Shown here: positions 1 through 6,618 of the stretch, in pieces
Layout of the letters: each line of letters opens with the position of its first letter
Numbering within the stretch: position 1 is the first letter of the stretch
Assembly: GCA_002350525.1 (NCBI GenBank)
Contig: DEFA01000017.1
Coordinates: forward strand, 1 to 22,603
Source: Lachnospiraceae bacterium UBA2864
GTDB taxonomy: Bacteria; Bacillota; Clostridia; Lachnospirales; Lachnospiraceae
DNA length: 22,603 nt
Direction of reading: 5' to 3'
Translations under genes and position numbers: made by a program
The notes under the pieces: model-generated
Seen by the model: the letters and a program-made list of their open reading frames with translations, nothing else
What the model was told of the DNA's origin: nothing
Database searches by the model: none

Positions 1-40
1 AAAAAACAAATTCGTGAGTTGCTTTTAGGAGGGCATCTTT

Positions 41-748
41 TTGTCTACAAAACTCAGTTACAGCGCAGAAGAAAAACGTAGCATTGTGGAGACTTACCTT
101 CAAGGTAAAACAAGCCAGCAAGATCTGGCCGAACGTTATGGTACAGGCAAATCAACAATTCAGAACTGGCTCCGTCTGTACCAGACCTTTGGCTTGGAAG
201 GGCTGTCCCGGCAGAAACATACGACGAGGTACAGTCCGGAATTGAAACTCTCAGTCGTTAAGGCCTACCTATCCGGACAAGGAAGCCTGCGGGAGCTCTG
301 TCGTAGATATAGCATCCGTTCAGACCGACAGTTACTCGACTGGATCAGGAAGTATAATGAACATCAGGAAAGTTCCACAATCTCGCCGCGTCCTCAACAA
401 CGGCAGAAAGGAAACGTCCTGATGTCCAAAGGCAGAAAAACGACATTTGAAGAACGTGTTGCTATCGTCAGCTTTTGCATCGAGCACGACCGGGACTATA
501 TCGGTACGGTCAGAGAATACGGCGTCAGCTATGAGCAGATCTACTCCTGGGTACGCAAATATGAACAGGGCGGTGCCGACGCGCTCATTGACCGCCGCGG
601 CAAGAGAAAGCCCAAGCCGGCATGGGAAGAACTGACAGAGACAGAACGCCTTCAGGCAGAGAACCGACTGCTGAAAGCAGAGATAGAAGAACTGAAACTG
701 GCCAACCGCCTGTTAAAAAAAGTGAGAGAACAGGAAGGGAGCTGGTAG
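41..748 (+). CDS. IS3-family OrfA, triple helix-turn-helix DNA-binding protein
   Basis: This is the DNA-binding half of the transposase, 235 residues, starting at TTG (41) eight bases after a TAGGAGGG site. Three helix-turn-helix-like units can be read: residues about 5-50 (AEEKRSIVETYL then STIQNWLRLY), about 65-105 (ELKLSVVKAYL then LLDWIRKY), and about 133-180 (TFEERVAIVSF then YEQIYSWVRKY). A leucine-zipper-like heptad segment follows at about 203-227. Usual IS3-family OrfA proteins are shorter, with one or two such units. An internal ATG at 422, preceded by AAAGGA (407-412), could make a short form carrying only the third unit and the zipper. Translation either stops at 748 or shifts at 715-721 into orfB. 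Confidence 0.88.
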   Translation: MSTKLSYSAEEKRSIVETYLQGKTSQQDLAERYGTGKSTIQNWLRLYQTFGLEGLSRQKHTTRYSPELKLSVVKAYLSGQGSLRELCRRYSIRSDRQLLDWIRKYNEHQESSTISPRPQQRQKGNVLMSKGRKTTFEERVAIVSFCIEHDRDYIGTVREYGVSYEQIYSWVRKYEQGGADALIDRRGKRKPKPAWEELTETERLQAENRLLKAEIEELKLANRLLKKVREQEGSW

Positions 749-1668
749 GAGAAGACAAAAAGACGAGACAGAAACGCCTGTATCATGCCATACAGGAAGG
801 CTTGAAAGAGAATCACACCGTAAAGTCCCTCTGCAAAATCTTCCGCCTGAACCGTTCCAGCTATTATAAATGGCTCCGCAGCAAAGAAGGTGCCGCAGGA
901 GCCAGAAGACAGGAGACCGAACACATCCTTTATGAGATGCGCCGTATCCATGCGGAGCACAACCGAACCTACGGTTACCGCCGTCTCGCCGATGAGTACA
1001 ACAGCGAGCACGGGACCCATTACAGCTATAAACGCTTCTATCGTCTGGCTCACGAATACCGAATCTATTCAGTCATCCGTCGTAAACGACCGCAGTGGCG
1101 TCCAAGCACGCCGGAGATCACAGCAGAAAACATCCTGAACAGAGAATTCCGCGCAGACAGAGCAGCCAACAGCGTATGGCTGACAGACGTCACAGAGATG
1201 AAGTACTTCAGCAATCACAGGAAAGACACAGAAAAACTGTATCTGAGCGCGATCTTCGATCTCAAGACACGGGATATCGTTGCGCACACCATAAGCGACC
1301 GCAACGACAATGCCCTCGTGCTTACAAACTTTGAGCAGGCGAGAAACAAGTATCCAGATGCCAGACCAATGTTCCACAGTGACAGAGGATACCAGTACAC
1401 AAGCAAAGCATTTAGGAGAAAACTGGATGAAGCCGGAATGACCCAGAGCATGTCGCGAGTCGGACGCTGCATTGATAATGGTCCGATGGAAGGCTTCTGG
1501 GGGATTCTGAAAAGGGAAACGTATTATGGGAGACGGTTCACTTCAAGAGCAGACCTTGTAAATACCATAGAAACCTATATCAGGTATTACAACACGGAAA
1601 GGATCCAACGAAAGCTTCAGCTGATGACTCCTGTTGAATACCATGAAGGCTACTATGCGGCTGCATAA
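622..1668 (+). CDS. IS3-family OrfB transposase (DDE integrase core), expressed by -1 frameshift
   Basis: This is the catalytic half of the transposase. The frame is open from 622, but 622-720 only overlaps orfA in a second frame. The genuine OrfB sequence is expected from about 721, after ribosomes slip at 715-721. An N-terminal HTH_21-type segment (YGYRRLADEYN region) precedes the rve integrase core. The catalytic triad is visible as D in WLTDVTEMKYF, D in MFHSDRGYQYTS, and E in NGPMEGFWGILKRE, with spacing typical of the DDE(35)E group. The C-terminal YIRYYNTERIQRKLQLMTPVEY motif is also typical. No good ribosome binding site precedes the ATG at 622, which supports a fused OrfAB product as the active enzyme. 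No internal stop is seen. Confidence 0.88.
   Translation: MGRTDRDRTPSGREPTAESRDRRTETGQPPVKKSERTGRELVGEDKKTRQKRLYHAIQEGLKENHTVKSLCKIFRLNRSSYYKWLRSKEGAAGARRQETEHILYEMRRIHAEHNRTYGYRRLADEYNSEHGTHYSYKRFYRLAHEYRIYSVIRRKRPQWRPSTPEITAENILNREFRADRAANSVWLTDVTEMKYFSNHRKDTEKLYLSAIFDLKTRDIVAHTISDRNDNALVLTNFEQARNKYPDARPMFHSDRGYQYTSKAFRRKLDEAGMTQSMSRVGRCIDNGPMEGFWGILKRETYYGRRFTSRADLVNTIETYIRYYNTERIQRKLQLMTPVEYHEGYYAAA
715..721 (+). other. Programmed -1 ribosomal frameshift heptamer A AAA AAA
   Basis: In the orfA frame the codons run TTA AAA AAA GTG, so the heptamer A|AAA|AAA lies in the phase required for tandem slippage. A -1 slip makes the next codon AGT (721-723), in the orfB frame. This is the usual control of transposase level in the IS3 family. 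A downstream stimulatory stem was not identified with confidence. Confidence 0.75.
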
Positions 1669-1671
1669 GAA

Positions 1672-1712
1672 TACCGCCAGCCGATTGCTCGACTGGCGGT
1701 ACGAAACTTTTT
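1672..1712 (+). terminator. Intrinsic terminator-like hairpin after orfB
   Basis: A nine-base perfect inverted repeat, TACCGCCAG (1672-1680) and CTGGCGGTA (1693-1701), with a 12-base loop, lies just after the orfB stop and is followed six bases later by TTTTT (1708-1712). It probably ends the transposase transcript. It lies inside the element. Confidence 0.6.
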
Positions 1713-1720
1713 AATTATTC

Positions 1721-1744
1721 ACTGTCCTCTTGACGGGTAGCACA
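1721..1744 (+). repeat. Right inverted repeat (IRR) of the IS element
   Basis: Read on the minus strand inward from 1744 the sequence starts TGTGCTACCCGTCAAGAGGA, with the TG terminus expected for IS3-family ends. It lies beyond orfB and its terminator. The matching left repeat is outside the window, so the boundary is inferred. Confidence 0.6.
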
Positions 1745-1792
1745 CCATAGTAGCGTCGACCCTTTTTTATGAACAAATATCTTTTTAATAAA

Positions 1793-2857
1793 TTAGTCTA
1801 CGAGTGAATCTATAATACTTGTAATAAGTGTAATAGAATCTGCCTCTTTATCTTTGGACATTGCTTCAATATATTTTTCCTTATCTTTCATCACTTCATG
1901 GACTGCGTTAACCAGTACATCATCGGTAATATCTTCTTCCATGATAACTTTACTGAAGCCGCTCTTCTCGAAGGAACGGGCATTCAGAATCTGGTCACCG
2001 CGGCTCTGCTTAAGAGGAAGAGGGATAAGGATGTTAGGCTTTCTGAGAGCATGAAGCTCACAGATCGCATTTGCGCCGGCTCTTGATATTACTATATCAG
2101 CCAGAGCAAAAACATCGGTTAGTTCTTTCTTGATGTACTCATATTGTACATAGCCCGGTTTGTTGTTATAGCTGTCATCGGTTTTGCCTTTTCCGCAGAT
2201 ATGGATGACGTTATATTCCGGCAGGAGTCTGTCGAGACATGAACGAACGGCATTATTTACACCGACGCTGCCGGTGCTTCCGCCTATAACAAGGACTGTA
2301 GGTTTGTCATTTTGGAAGCCGCAGAACTCTCTTGCTGCAGCAGCATTTCCCTTATAGAGCTCGGCTCTGATAGGAGTACCTGTAACAGTTGCTACGCCTT
2401 CCGGAAATGTGTCTTTGGTTTCCGGAAAATTACAGCAGACCTTGGATGCTTTCGGAAGTGCCAGTTTGTTTGCGAGACCCGGAGTCATATCCGATTCATG
2501 TATTACGATAGGAACCTTTCTCTTACTTGCCGCAAAAACTACCGGGACGGATACGAAACCTCCCTTGGAGAAGAGAACATCCGGTGCAAGTTTCTTTATA
2601 AGCTTTTTAGCTTCTCTGTAGCCCTTCAGAACACGGAAAGGATCACTGAAGTTTTTCCATGAAAAGTAACGTCTGAGTTTTCCCGAAGATATTCCGTAGT
2701 ACGGAATGCCGATATCTTCGATAAGCTTTCTCTCAATACCGTCATAAGTTCCGATGTAACTTATCTCATAGCCCATTTCCTTAAGACGTGGAATGATGGC
2801 TATATTGGGTGTTACGTGTCCGGCAGTACCGCCGCCGGTTAGTACGATTTTCTTCAT
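1793..2857 (-). CDS. murG: UDP-GlcNAc:lipid I N-acetylglucosaminyltransferase MurG
   Basis: MurG transfers GlcNAc from UDP-GlcNAc to undecaprenyl-PP-MurNAc-pentapeptide (lipid I), making lipid II on the inner face of the membrane. The protein is a GT-B glycosyltransferase. The N-terminal glycine-rich loop is GGGTAGHVTPN (residues about 8-18), the HESDMTPGLANK segment follows, and the C-terminal half has VIGGSTGSVGVNN, then SRAGANAICEL and the UDP-binding PLPLKQSRGDQILNA. At 354 residues the length is normal. I chose the ATG at 2857 because AAAAGAGA lies at the right distance before it and the family begins MKKIVLTGGG; an in-frame ATG at 2875 has no ribosome binding site. The gene stands alone, away from any mur/fts cluster, and its 3' end is only 48 bp from the IS terminus. 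Confidence 0.95.
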   Translation of the reverse strand: MKKIVLTGGGTAGHVTPNIAIIPRLKEMGYEISYIGTYDGIERKLIEDIGIPYYGISSGKLRRYFSWKNFSDPFRVLKGYREAKKLIKKLAPDVLFSKGGFVSVPVVFAASKRKVPIVIHESDMTPGLANKLALPKASKVCCNFPETKDTFPEGVATVTGTPIRAELYKGNAAAAREFCGFQNDKPTVLVIGGSTGSVGVNNAVRSCLDRLLPEYNVIHICGKGKTDDSYNNKPGYVQYEYIKKELTDVFALADIVISRAGANAICELHALRKPNILIPLPLKQSRGDQILNARSFEKSGFSKVIMEEDITDDVLVNAVHEVMKDKEKYIEAMSKDKEADSITLITSIIDSLVD

Positions 2858-2896
2858 AAATAAATCTCTTTTCATATTAGATTTTTACTACATGGG

Positions 2897-2925
2897 ATTA
2901 TACACAAAAGAGACCTAAATATAAA
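2897..2925 (-). promoter_or_regulatory. Probable sigma-A promoter of murG
   Basis: On the minus strand a perfect -10 TATAAT (2902-2897) is preceded by a 17-base spacer and a weak -35 TTTATA (2925-2920). It lies 39 bases upstream of the chosen murG start. Confidence 0.5.
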
Positions 2926-2938
2926 GCAGATTTTTTGA

Positions 2939-2987
2939 ACTGAAATGGGCTTTTTTTAAACTGAAACGGGCTTTTCCTTGACTGAAA
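2939..2987 (+). repeat. Three ACTGAAA units at exact 21-bp spacing upstream of pgm
   Basis: ACTGAAA begins at 2939, 2960 and 2981. The first two units extend to ACTGAAAYGGGCTTTT, matching at 16 of 21 positions by my count; the third keeps only the heptamer. The last unit overlaps the -35 box of the pgm promoter. A 21-bp step is two helical turns, so the units would lie on one face of the DNA, as expected for a regulator site, but they could also be a decayed duplication. Confidence 0.5.
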
Positions 2988-3006
2988 ACGTATATGGATT
3001 TAAAAT
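2978..3006 (+). promoter_or_regulatory. Sigma-A promoter of the phosphoglucomutase gene
   Basis: TTGACT (2978-2983), a 17-base spacer, and TAAAAT (3001-3006) make a near-consensus promoter. The transcript would begin near 3013, about 30 bases before the start codon. Confidence 0.7.
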
Positions 3007-3042
3007 AAGCATATCTTTGAACACTGATTAGGAGGTTACGAA

Positions 3043-4761
3043 ATGACATATCGTGAGTTGTATCAAAGCTGGTTGGATGATCCTTATTTTGATGAGGATA
3101 CCAAGGCAGAACTTAGAAGTATTGAGGGTAATGAAGCAGAGATAGAGGACCGTTTCTATCGCAGTCTTGAATTCGGAACAGGTGGTCTCAGAGGAGTAAG
3201 AGGCGCCGGAACAAACAGAATGAACATATATACAGTTCGTCAGGCTACACAGGGACTTGCAAATTATATCGTAGCACATAACGGTCAGGATAAGGGTGTT
3301 GCAATATCACATGACAGTCGTATTTTGTCACCGGAATTCGCAAGAGAGGCAGCAAAGTGTCTTAATGCAAACGGTATAAAGACATATCTTTTTGAATCAC
3401 TCAGACCTACTCCGGAACTTTCATTTGCGGTAAGAGAGTTCGGATGTATAGCAGGTATCATGGTTACGGCAAGCCATAATCCGCGCGAGTATAACGGATA
3501 TAAGGTTTACTGGGAGGACGGAGCACAGGTTACACCTCCTCATGATACGGGAATAATGGCAGAGGTTGCCAAGATTACCGATTTCTCCATGGTAAAGACC
3601 ATGGACGAAGATGATGCAAGATCTCTCGGCCTTTTCAATGTTATCGGATCTGATTTCGATGATAAGTTCATAGCACAGGTTAAGGCACAGAGTATTCATC
3701 CTGAGATCATTCCTGAGATGGCTAAGGATATGAAGATTGTATATACACCTCTTCACGGTACCGGAAATGTACCGGTAAGAAGAGTTCTTAAGGATCTTGG
3801 ATTTACTCAGGTTTATGTTGAACCACAGCAGAAGATTCCTGACGGAAGCTTCCCTACGGTAGCTTATCCTAATCCGGAAGATCCGAAGGCATGGGAGCTT
3901 GCTCTCAAGCTTGCAAATGAGGTTGATGCAGATATCGTTCTTGCAACAGATCCCGATGCAGACAGACTTGGCGTATATGCTAAGGATACAAAGACAGGTA
4001 AGTATGTAAGCTTTACAGGTAACATGTCAGGTATGCTTATTGCCGAGTATATTTTCCGTGAGAAGCAGGCAACAGGTACTATGCCTGAGAATCCTGCTCT
4101 TGTAACAACCATAGTTACCACCGATCTTGCCAAGGCTATTGCTGCAAATTACAATGCACGTTGTATTGAAGTTCTTACAGGCTTCAAATATATCGGCGAG
4201 CAGATCAAGATATTTGAGCAGACAGGATGCAACAACTATGTATTCGGTCTTGAGGAGTCCTACGGATGTCTTGCAGGTACATATGCAAGAGATAAGGATT
4301 CTATCGTTGCGGTTATGATGCTCTGTGAGGTTGCCGCTTTCTACAAGAAGCAGGGCAAGACTCTTTGGGATGCTATGCTCGATCTGTATGAGAAGTACGG
4401 ATATTATAAGGAAGGACTTGCTACTCTTGAACTTAAGGGTATTGACGGTGCTGCTGAGATCCAGAAGAAGATGCAGACATTCCGTGAGAACCCACCTAAG
4501 GAACTTGGTGGATTTAAGGTTCTTGCTTCAAGAGATTACAAGACAGATGAGAGAGTTGACTTTGTAACCGGAGAGAAGACTTCTACAGGACTTCCTTCAT
4601 CGAACGTTCTTTACTATGAGCTTGAAGATAATGCATGGTGCTGTGTCCGTCCATCGGGAACAGAACCGAAGATCAAGTTCTACTTCGGTGTTAAGGGAAG
4701 CAGCATGGAGGATTCAGAGGCTAAGGTTGCAAAGCTTAAAGAAGATATGCTTAATATTTAA
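3043..4761 (+). CDS. pgcA: Alpha-phosphoglucomutase / phosphomannomutase family
   Basis: The enzyme interconverts glucose 1-phosphate and glucose 6-phosphate in the cytoplasm, linking glycolysis to UDP-glucose and cell-envelope or glycogen synthesis. The four-domain alpha-D-phosphohexomutase layout is complete. The phosphoserine loop VTASHNPREYNGYK has the catalytic Ser near residue 144, the Mg-binding loop is DPDADRLG (about 303-310), the sugar-binding segments are GFKYIGEQI and EESYGCL, and the C-terminal phosphate-binding loop is RPSGTEPKIKF. At 572 residues it resembles Bacillus PgcA rather than the shorter GlmM, so glucose is the more likely substrate; mannose cannot be excluded. The ATG follows TAGGAGGT (3029-3036). 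It is monocistronic, between a strong promoter and a terminator. The symbol is assigned by family resemblance. Confidence 0.92.
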   Translation: MTYRELYQSWLDDPYFDEDTKAELRSIEGNEAEIEDRFYRSLEFGTGGLRGVRGAGTNRMNIYTVRQATQGLANYIVAHNGQDKGVAISHDSRILSPEFAREAAKCLNANGIKTYLFESLRPTPELSFAVREFGCIAGIMVTASHNPREYNGYKVYWEDGAQVTPPHDTGIMAEVAKITDFSMVKTMDEDDARSLGLFNVIGSDFDDKFIAQVKAQSIHPEIIPEMAKDMKIVYTPLHGTGNVPVRRVLKDLGFTQVYVEPQQKIPDGSFPTVAYPNPEDPKAWELALKLANEVDADIVLATDPDADRLGVYAKDTKTGKYVSFTGNMSGMLIAEYIFREKQATGTMPENPALVTTIVTTDLAKAIAANYNARCIEVLTGFKYIGEQIKIFEQTGCNNYVFGLEESYGCLAGTYARDKDSIVAVMMLCEVAAFYKKQGKTLWDAMLDLYEKYGYYKEGLATLELKGIDGAAEIQKKMQTFRENPPKELGGFKVLASRDYKTDERVDFVTGEKTSTGLPSSNVLYYELEDNAWCCVRPSGTEPKIKFYFGVKGSSMEDSEAKVAKLKEDMLNI

Positions 4762-4774
4762 TGTGAATCTGTAT

Positions 4775-4804
4775 GGGGCGTCACCTATGTGGCGCCTCTT
4801 TTTT
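4775..4804 (+). terminator. Intrinsic terminator of pgm
   Basis: GGCGTCAC (4777-4784) pairs with GTGGCGCC (4789-4796), including one G-U pair, around the loop CTAT. It is followed by a T-rich tract to 4804. Confidence 0.85.
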
Positions 4805-4828
4805 CATGGAATAAAGAGGTGTATCAGG

Positions 4829-4857
4829 TTGCATATTGCAGGAATAAGGTGTATAAT
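4829..4857 (+). promoter_or_regulatory. Promoter of the TPP-riboswitch thiamine operon
   Basis: A perfect -10 TATAAT (4852-4857) is preceded by TTGCAT (4829-4834) with a 17-base spacer. The predicted start site, near 4864, coincides with the first base of the aptamer P1 helix, so the leader would be almost entirely riboswitch. Confidence 0.65.
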
Positions 4858-4864
4858 CGCAATC

Positions 4865-4956
4865 AAAATGGGGAGCTGAACGTGAATCGGCTGAGAACAG
4901 ACTGTTCTGTCTGGACCCGTAACCTGATTTGGATAATGCCAACGTAGGGATATTTA
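4865..4956 (+). promoter_or_regulatory. TPP riboswitch aptamer (THI element)
   Basis: The hallmark sequence is present in order: GGGGAGC (4870-4876), CTGAGA (4891-4896), ACCCG (4916-4920) then ACCTGAT (4922-4928), and GATAATGCCAACGTAGGGA (4932-4950). P1 can form between AAAT (4866-4869) and ATTT (4952-4955). AGCTGA/TCGGCT makes the CTGAGA-side stem, and CAGAC/GTCTG makes an optional extra hairpin. The RNA binds thiamine pyrophosphate; the position ahead of thiM and the terminator right after it show it switches off the salvage operon when TPP is plentiful. Confidence 0.95.
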
Positions 4957-4964
4957 AGCTTTTC

Positions 4965-4998
4965 AGCAGGTATGTCTTAATTGGCATACCTGCTTTTT
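4965..4998 (+). terminator. Riboswitch expression-platform terminator
   Basis: A 12-bp stem, AGCAGGTATGTC (4965-4976) with GGCATACCTGCT (4983-4994), has the loop TTAATT and a run of T to 4998. The segment TTGGCAT (4981-4987) in its 3' arm is a perfect complement of ATGCCAA (4936-4942) in the conserved aptamer core. That gives a mutually exclusive antiterminator: without TPP the aptamer strand holds the terminator arm; with TPP it is released and transcription stops. Confidence 0.88.
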
Positions 4999-5037
4999 AT
5001 ATTAATGACTTTATGATGAATTTGATGGGAGGAAAAA

Positions 5038-5859
5038 ATGTTTGGTAAGTGTCTGGAAAATGTAAGAAAAAATGTGCCGCTCGTGCATAACATTACAAAT
5101 TATGTAACAGTAAATGATGTTGCTAATGTTCTTCTTGCCTGCGGAGGAAGTCCTATCATGTCGGATGAACCGGAGGATGTTGAAGATATCACATCTATCT
5201 GCGGCGGACTCAATATTAATATAGGAACACTAAATAAGAGAACAATTGAAGGAATGTTTATCGCGGGAAGAAAAGCTGAGGAATTGGGACATGTGATCCT
5301 TCTTGATCCGGTAGGAGCGGGAGCGTCAAAACTTCGTACGGAAACTGCTGTAAAACTTATGGATGAGATACATTTTACCGTAATAAGAGGCAATATATCG
5401 GAAATTAAGACGCTTGCTCTCGGAAGTGGAACTACGAAGGGCGTTGATGCGGATGTGGCCGATGCCGTTACGGAAGAAACATTGGAGACGGCTGTAAGAT
5501 TTGTCAAAGATTTTGCAAAGAAGGCTGATACGATAGTTGCTATAACCGGTGCAATTGACCTGGTCAGTGACGGAGAGGTATGTTACGTTATCAAAAATGG
5601 ACGCCCTGAGATGGGAAGGATAACAGGTACGGGATGCCAGCTGTCAGGTATGACGACAGCATTTGTCGTTGCGAATCCGGACAACAAAACCGAAGCGGTT
5701 GCCGCTGCCGTATGTACGATGGGACTTGCAGGTGAGCTCGGATGGTCACGCATGCAGGAGGGCGACGGAAATTCAACCTACAGAAACAGAATAATAGATG
5801 CAATTTTCAACATGGATGGAGAGACTCTCGAAAAAGGAGCAAAATATGAAGTTAGATAA
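5038..5859 (+). CDS. thiM: Hydroxyethylthiazole kinase ThiM
   Basis: ThiM phosphorylates salvaged 4-methyl-5-(2-hydroxyethyl)thiazole with ATP, giving the thiazole phosphate that ThiE uses. The ribokinase-like fold is complete over 273 residues: PLVHNITNYVTVNDVAN near the N-terminus (residues 14-30), SPIMSDEPEDV (38-48), LLDPVGAGAS (88-97), VIRGNISEI (115-123), and the anion hole ITGTGCQLSG (195-204) with the conserved Cys at 200. The start ATG follows GGGAGG (5027-5032). It is the first gene after the TPP riboswitch, and it overlaps the start of thiE by 14 bases, suggesting translational coupling. Confidence 0.96.
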   Translation: MFGKCLENVRKNVPLVHNITNYVTVNDVANVLLACGGSPIMSDEPEDVEDITSICGGLNINIGTLNKRTIEGMFIAGRKAEELGHVILLDPVGAGASKLRTETAVKLMDEIHFTVIRGNISEIKTLALGSGTTKGVDADVADAVTEETLETAVRFVKDFAKKADTIVAITGAIDLVSDGEVCYVIKNGRPEMGRITGTGCQLSGMTTAFVVANPDNKTEAVAAAVCTMGLAGELGWSRMQEGDGNSTYRNRIIDAIFNMDGETLEKGAKYEVR

Positions 5860-6499
5860 GAAAGATTTATTACTTTATGCGGTAACTGACCGTCATTGGT
5901 TAAACGGAAGAAGCCTGTACGAGGTTGTTAAGGAGAGTTTGGACGGAGGTGCCACATTTATTCAGTTAAGAGAAAAGACACTGGATGAGGCAAGCTTTCT
6001 TGATGAAGCAAGACAGATAAAGAAACTTTGTGAGGAATATAAAGTACCCTTTGTTATTAACGATAATGTAGAAATTGCTATGGCTATTGATGCGGATGGA
6101 GTCCATGTCGGCCAGAGTGATATGGAGGCGGGCAATGTCAGAGAAAAGCTCGGCCCGGATAAGATAATAGGTGTTTCCGCTCAGACAGTTGAGCAGGCTG
6201 TTCTGGCCGAGAAGAGAGGAGCCGATTACCTTGGAGTAGGTGCTGTATTTCCGACGGGATCAAAGGATGATGCTTTGGAAGTGTCTCATGAAACTCTTAA
6301 GGAGATATGTGAGGCGGTATCTATTCCGGTTATTGCAATCGGTGGAATTACAATTGACAATACGAAGGAGCTTGCCGGTTCGGGTATTGTGGGCGTAGCG
6401 GTTATCAGTGCGATATATGCGAAAGAGGATATAACGCAGGCCGCCCGTGAACTGAGAAAGGTTGTTGAAGATACGATTTCCGAACAGAAAATCGGATAA
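5846..6499 (+). CDS. thiE: Thiamine-phosphate synthase ThiE
   Basis: ThiE joins HMP pyrophosphate and thiazole phosphate to make thiamine monophosphate. It is a TIM barrel of 217 residues. Diagnostic segments are YAVTDR (11-16), FIQLREK (38-44), FVINDN (69-74), GVHVGQSDM (85-93), VFPTGSK (134-140) and AIGGI (164-168). The ATG at 5846 has AAAAGGAG (5832-5839) seven bases upstream and lies inside the last codons of thiM; the frame is open further upstream to 5798, but that part has no matching family sequence or ribosome binding site. With ThiM and ThiD it forms the core of the salvage pathway. Confidence 0.95.
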   Translation: MKLDKKDLLLYAVTDRHWLNGRSLYEVVKESLDGGATFIQLREKTLDEASFLDEARQIKKLCEEYKVPFVINDNVEIAMAIDADGVHVGQSDMEAGNVREKLGPDKIIGVSAQTVEQAVLAEKRGADYLGVGAVFPTGSKDDALEVSHETLKEICEAVSIPVIAIGGITIDNTKELAGSGIVGVAVISAIYAKEDITQAARELRKVVEDTISEQKIG

Positions 6500-6542
6500 A
6501 TTATGCATGGGCCGAGAGACGCCCGGGTTAAACAGTTATTTG

Positions 6543-6575
6543 AGCGGCATGTTGGGGGCACCACTCTATGTCGCT
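6543..6575 (+). other. Hairpin in the thiE-thiD gap, function unknown
   Basis: AGCGGCAT (6543-6550) can pair with ATGTCGCT (6568-6575), with one G-U pair, around a 17-base G-rich loop. Only a short TTTATAAAA follows, so it is a poor terminator. It may stabilise or process the mRNA or lower expression of the distal genes. I see no known riboswitch consensus in 6500-6612. Confidence 0.35.
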
Positions 6576-6618
6576 TTATAAAAGATGCTGACAATTTATA
6601 GAAAGAAGGTAGATGAAA

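Larger units (their letters stand above)
1..1744 (+). mobile_element. IS3-family insertion sequence (IS150-like), left end cut by window
   Basis: The element has two overlapping reading frames (orfA and orfB) joined by an A7 slippery run, an OrfB with the DDE integrase-core motifs of the IS3 family, and a right terminus that ends in CA at 1744. The left inverted repeat is missing, so the window starts a little inside the element; orfA begins at 41 with its ribosome binding site at 26-33. Base composition differs from the flanks: 961-1020 has 36 G+C in 60 bases, against 27 in 60 at 3241-3300 in pgm. This fits recent arrival. The reading frames look intact, so it may be mobile. The target-site duplication cannot be checked without the left flank. 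Confidence 0.88.

Noticed and set aside
652..1377. Antisense frames inside the transposase genes
   Set aside because: They are opposite conserved OrfA/OrfB coding sequence and have no start signals or domains.
6500..6612. Second riboswitch ahead of thiD
   Set aside because: No TPP-type CTGAGA/ACCTGAT core or other known consensus is visible; only hairpins.
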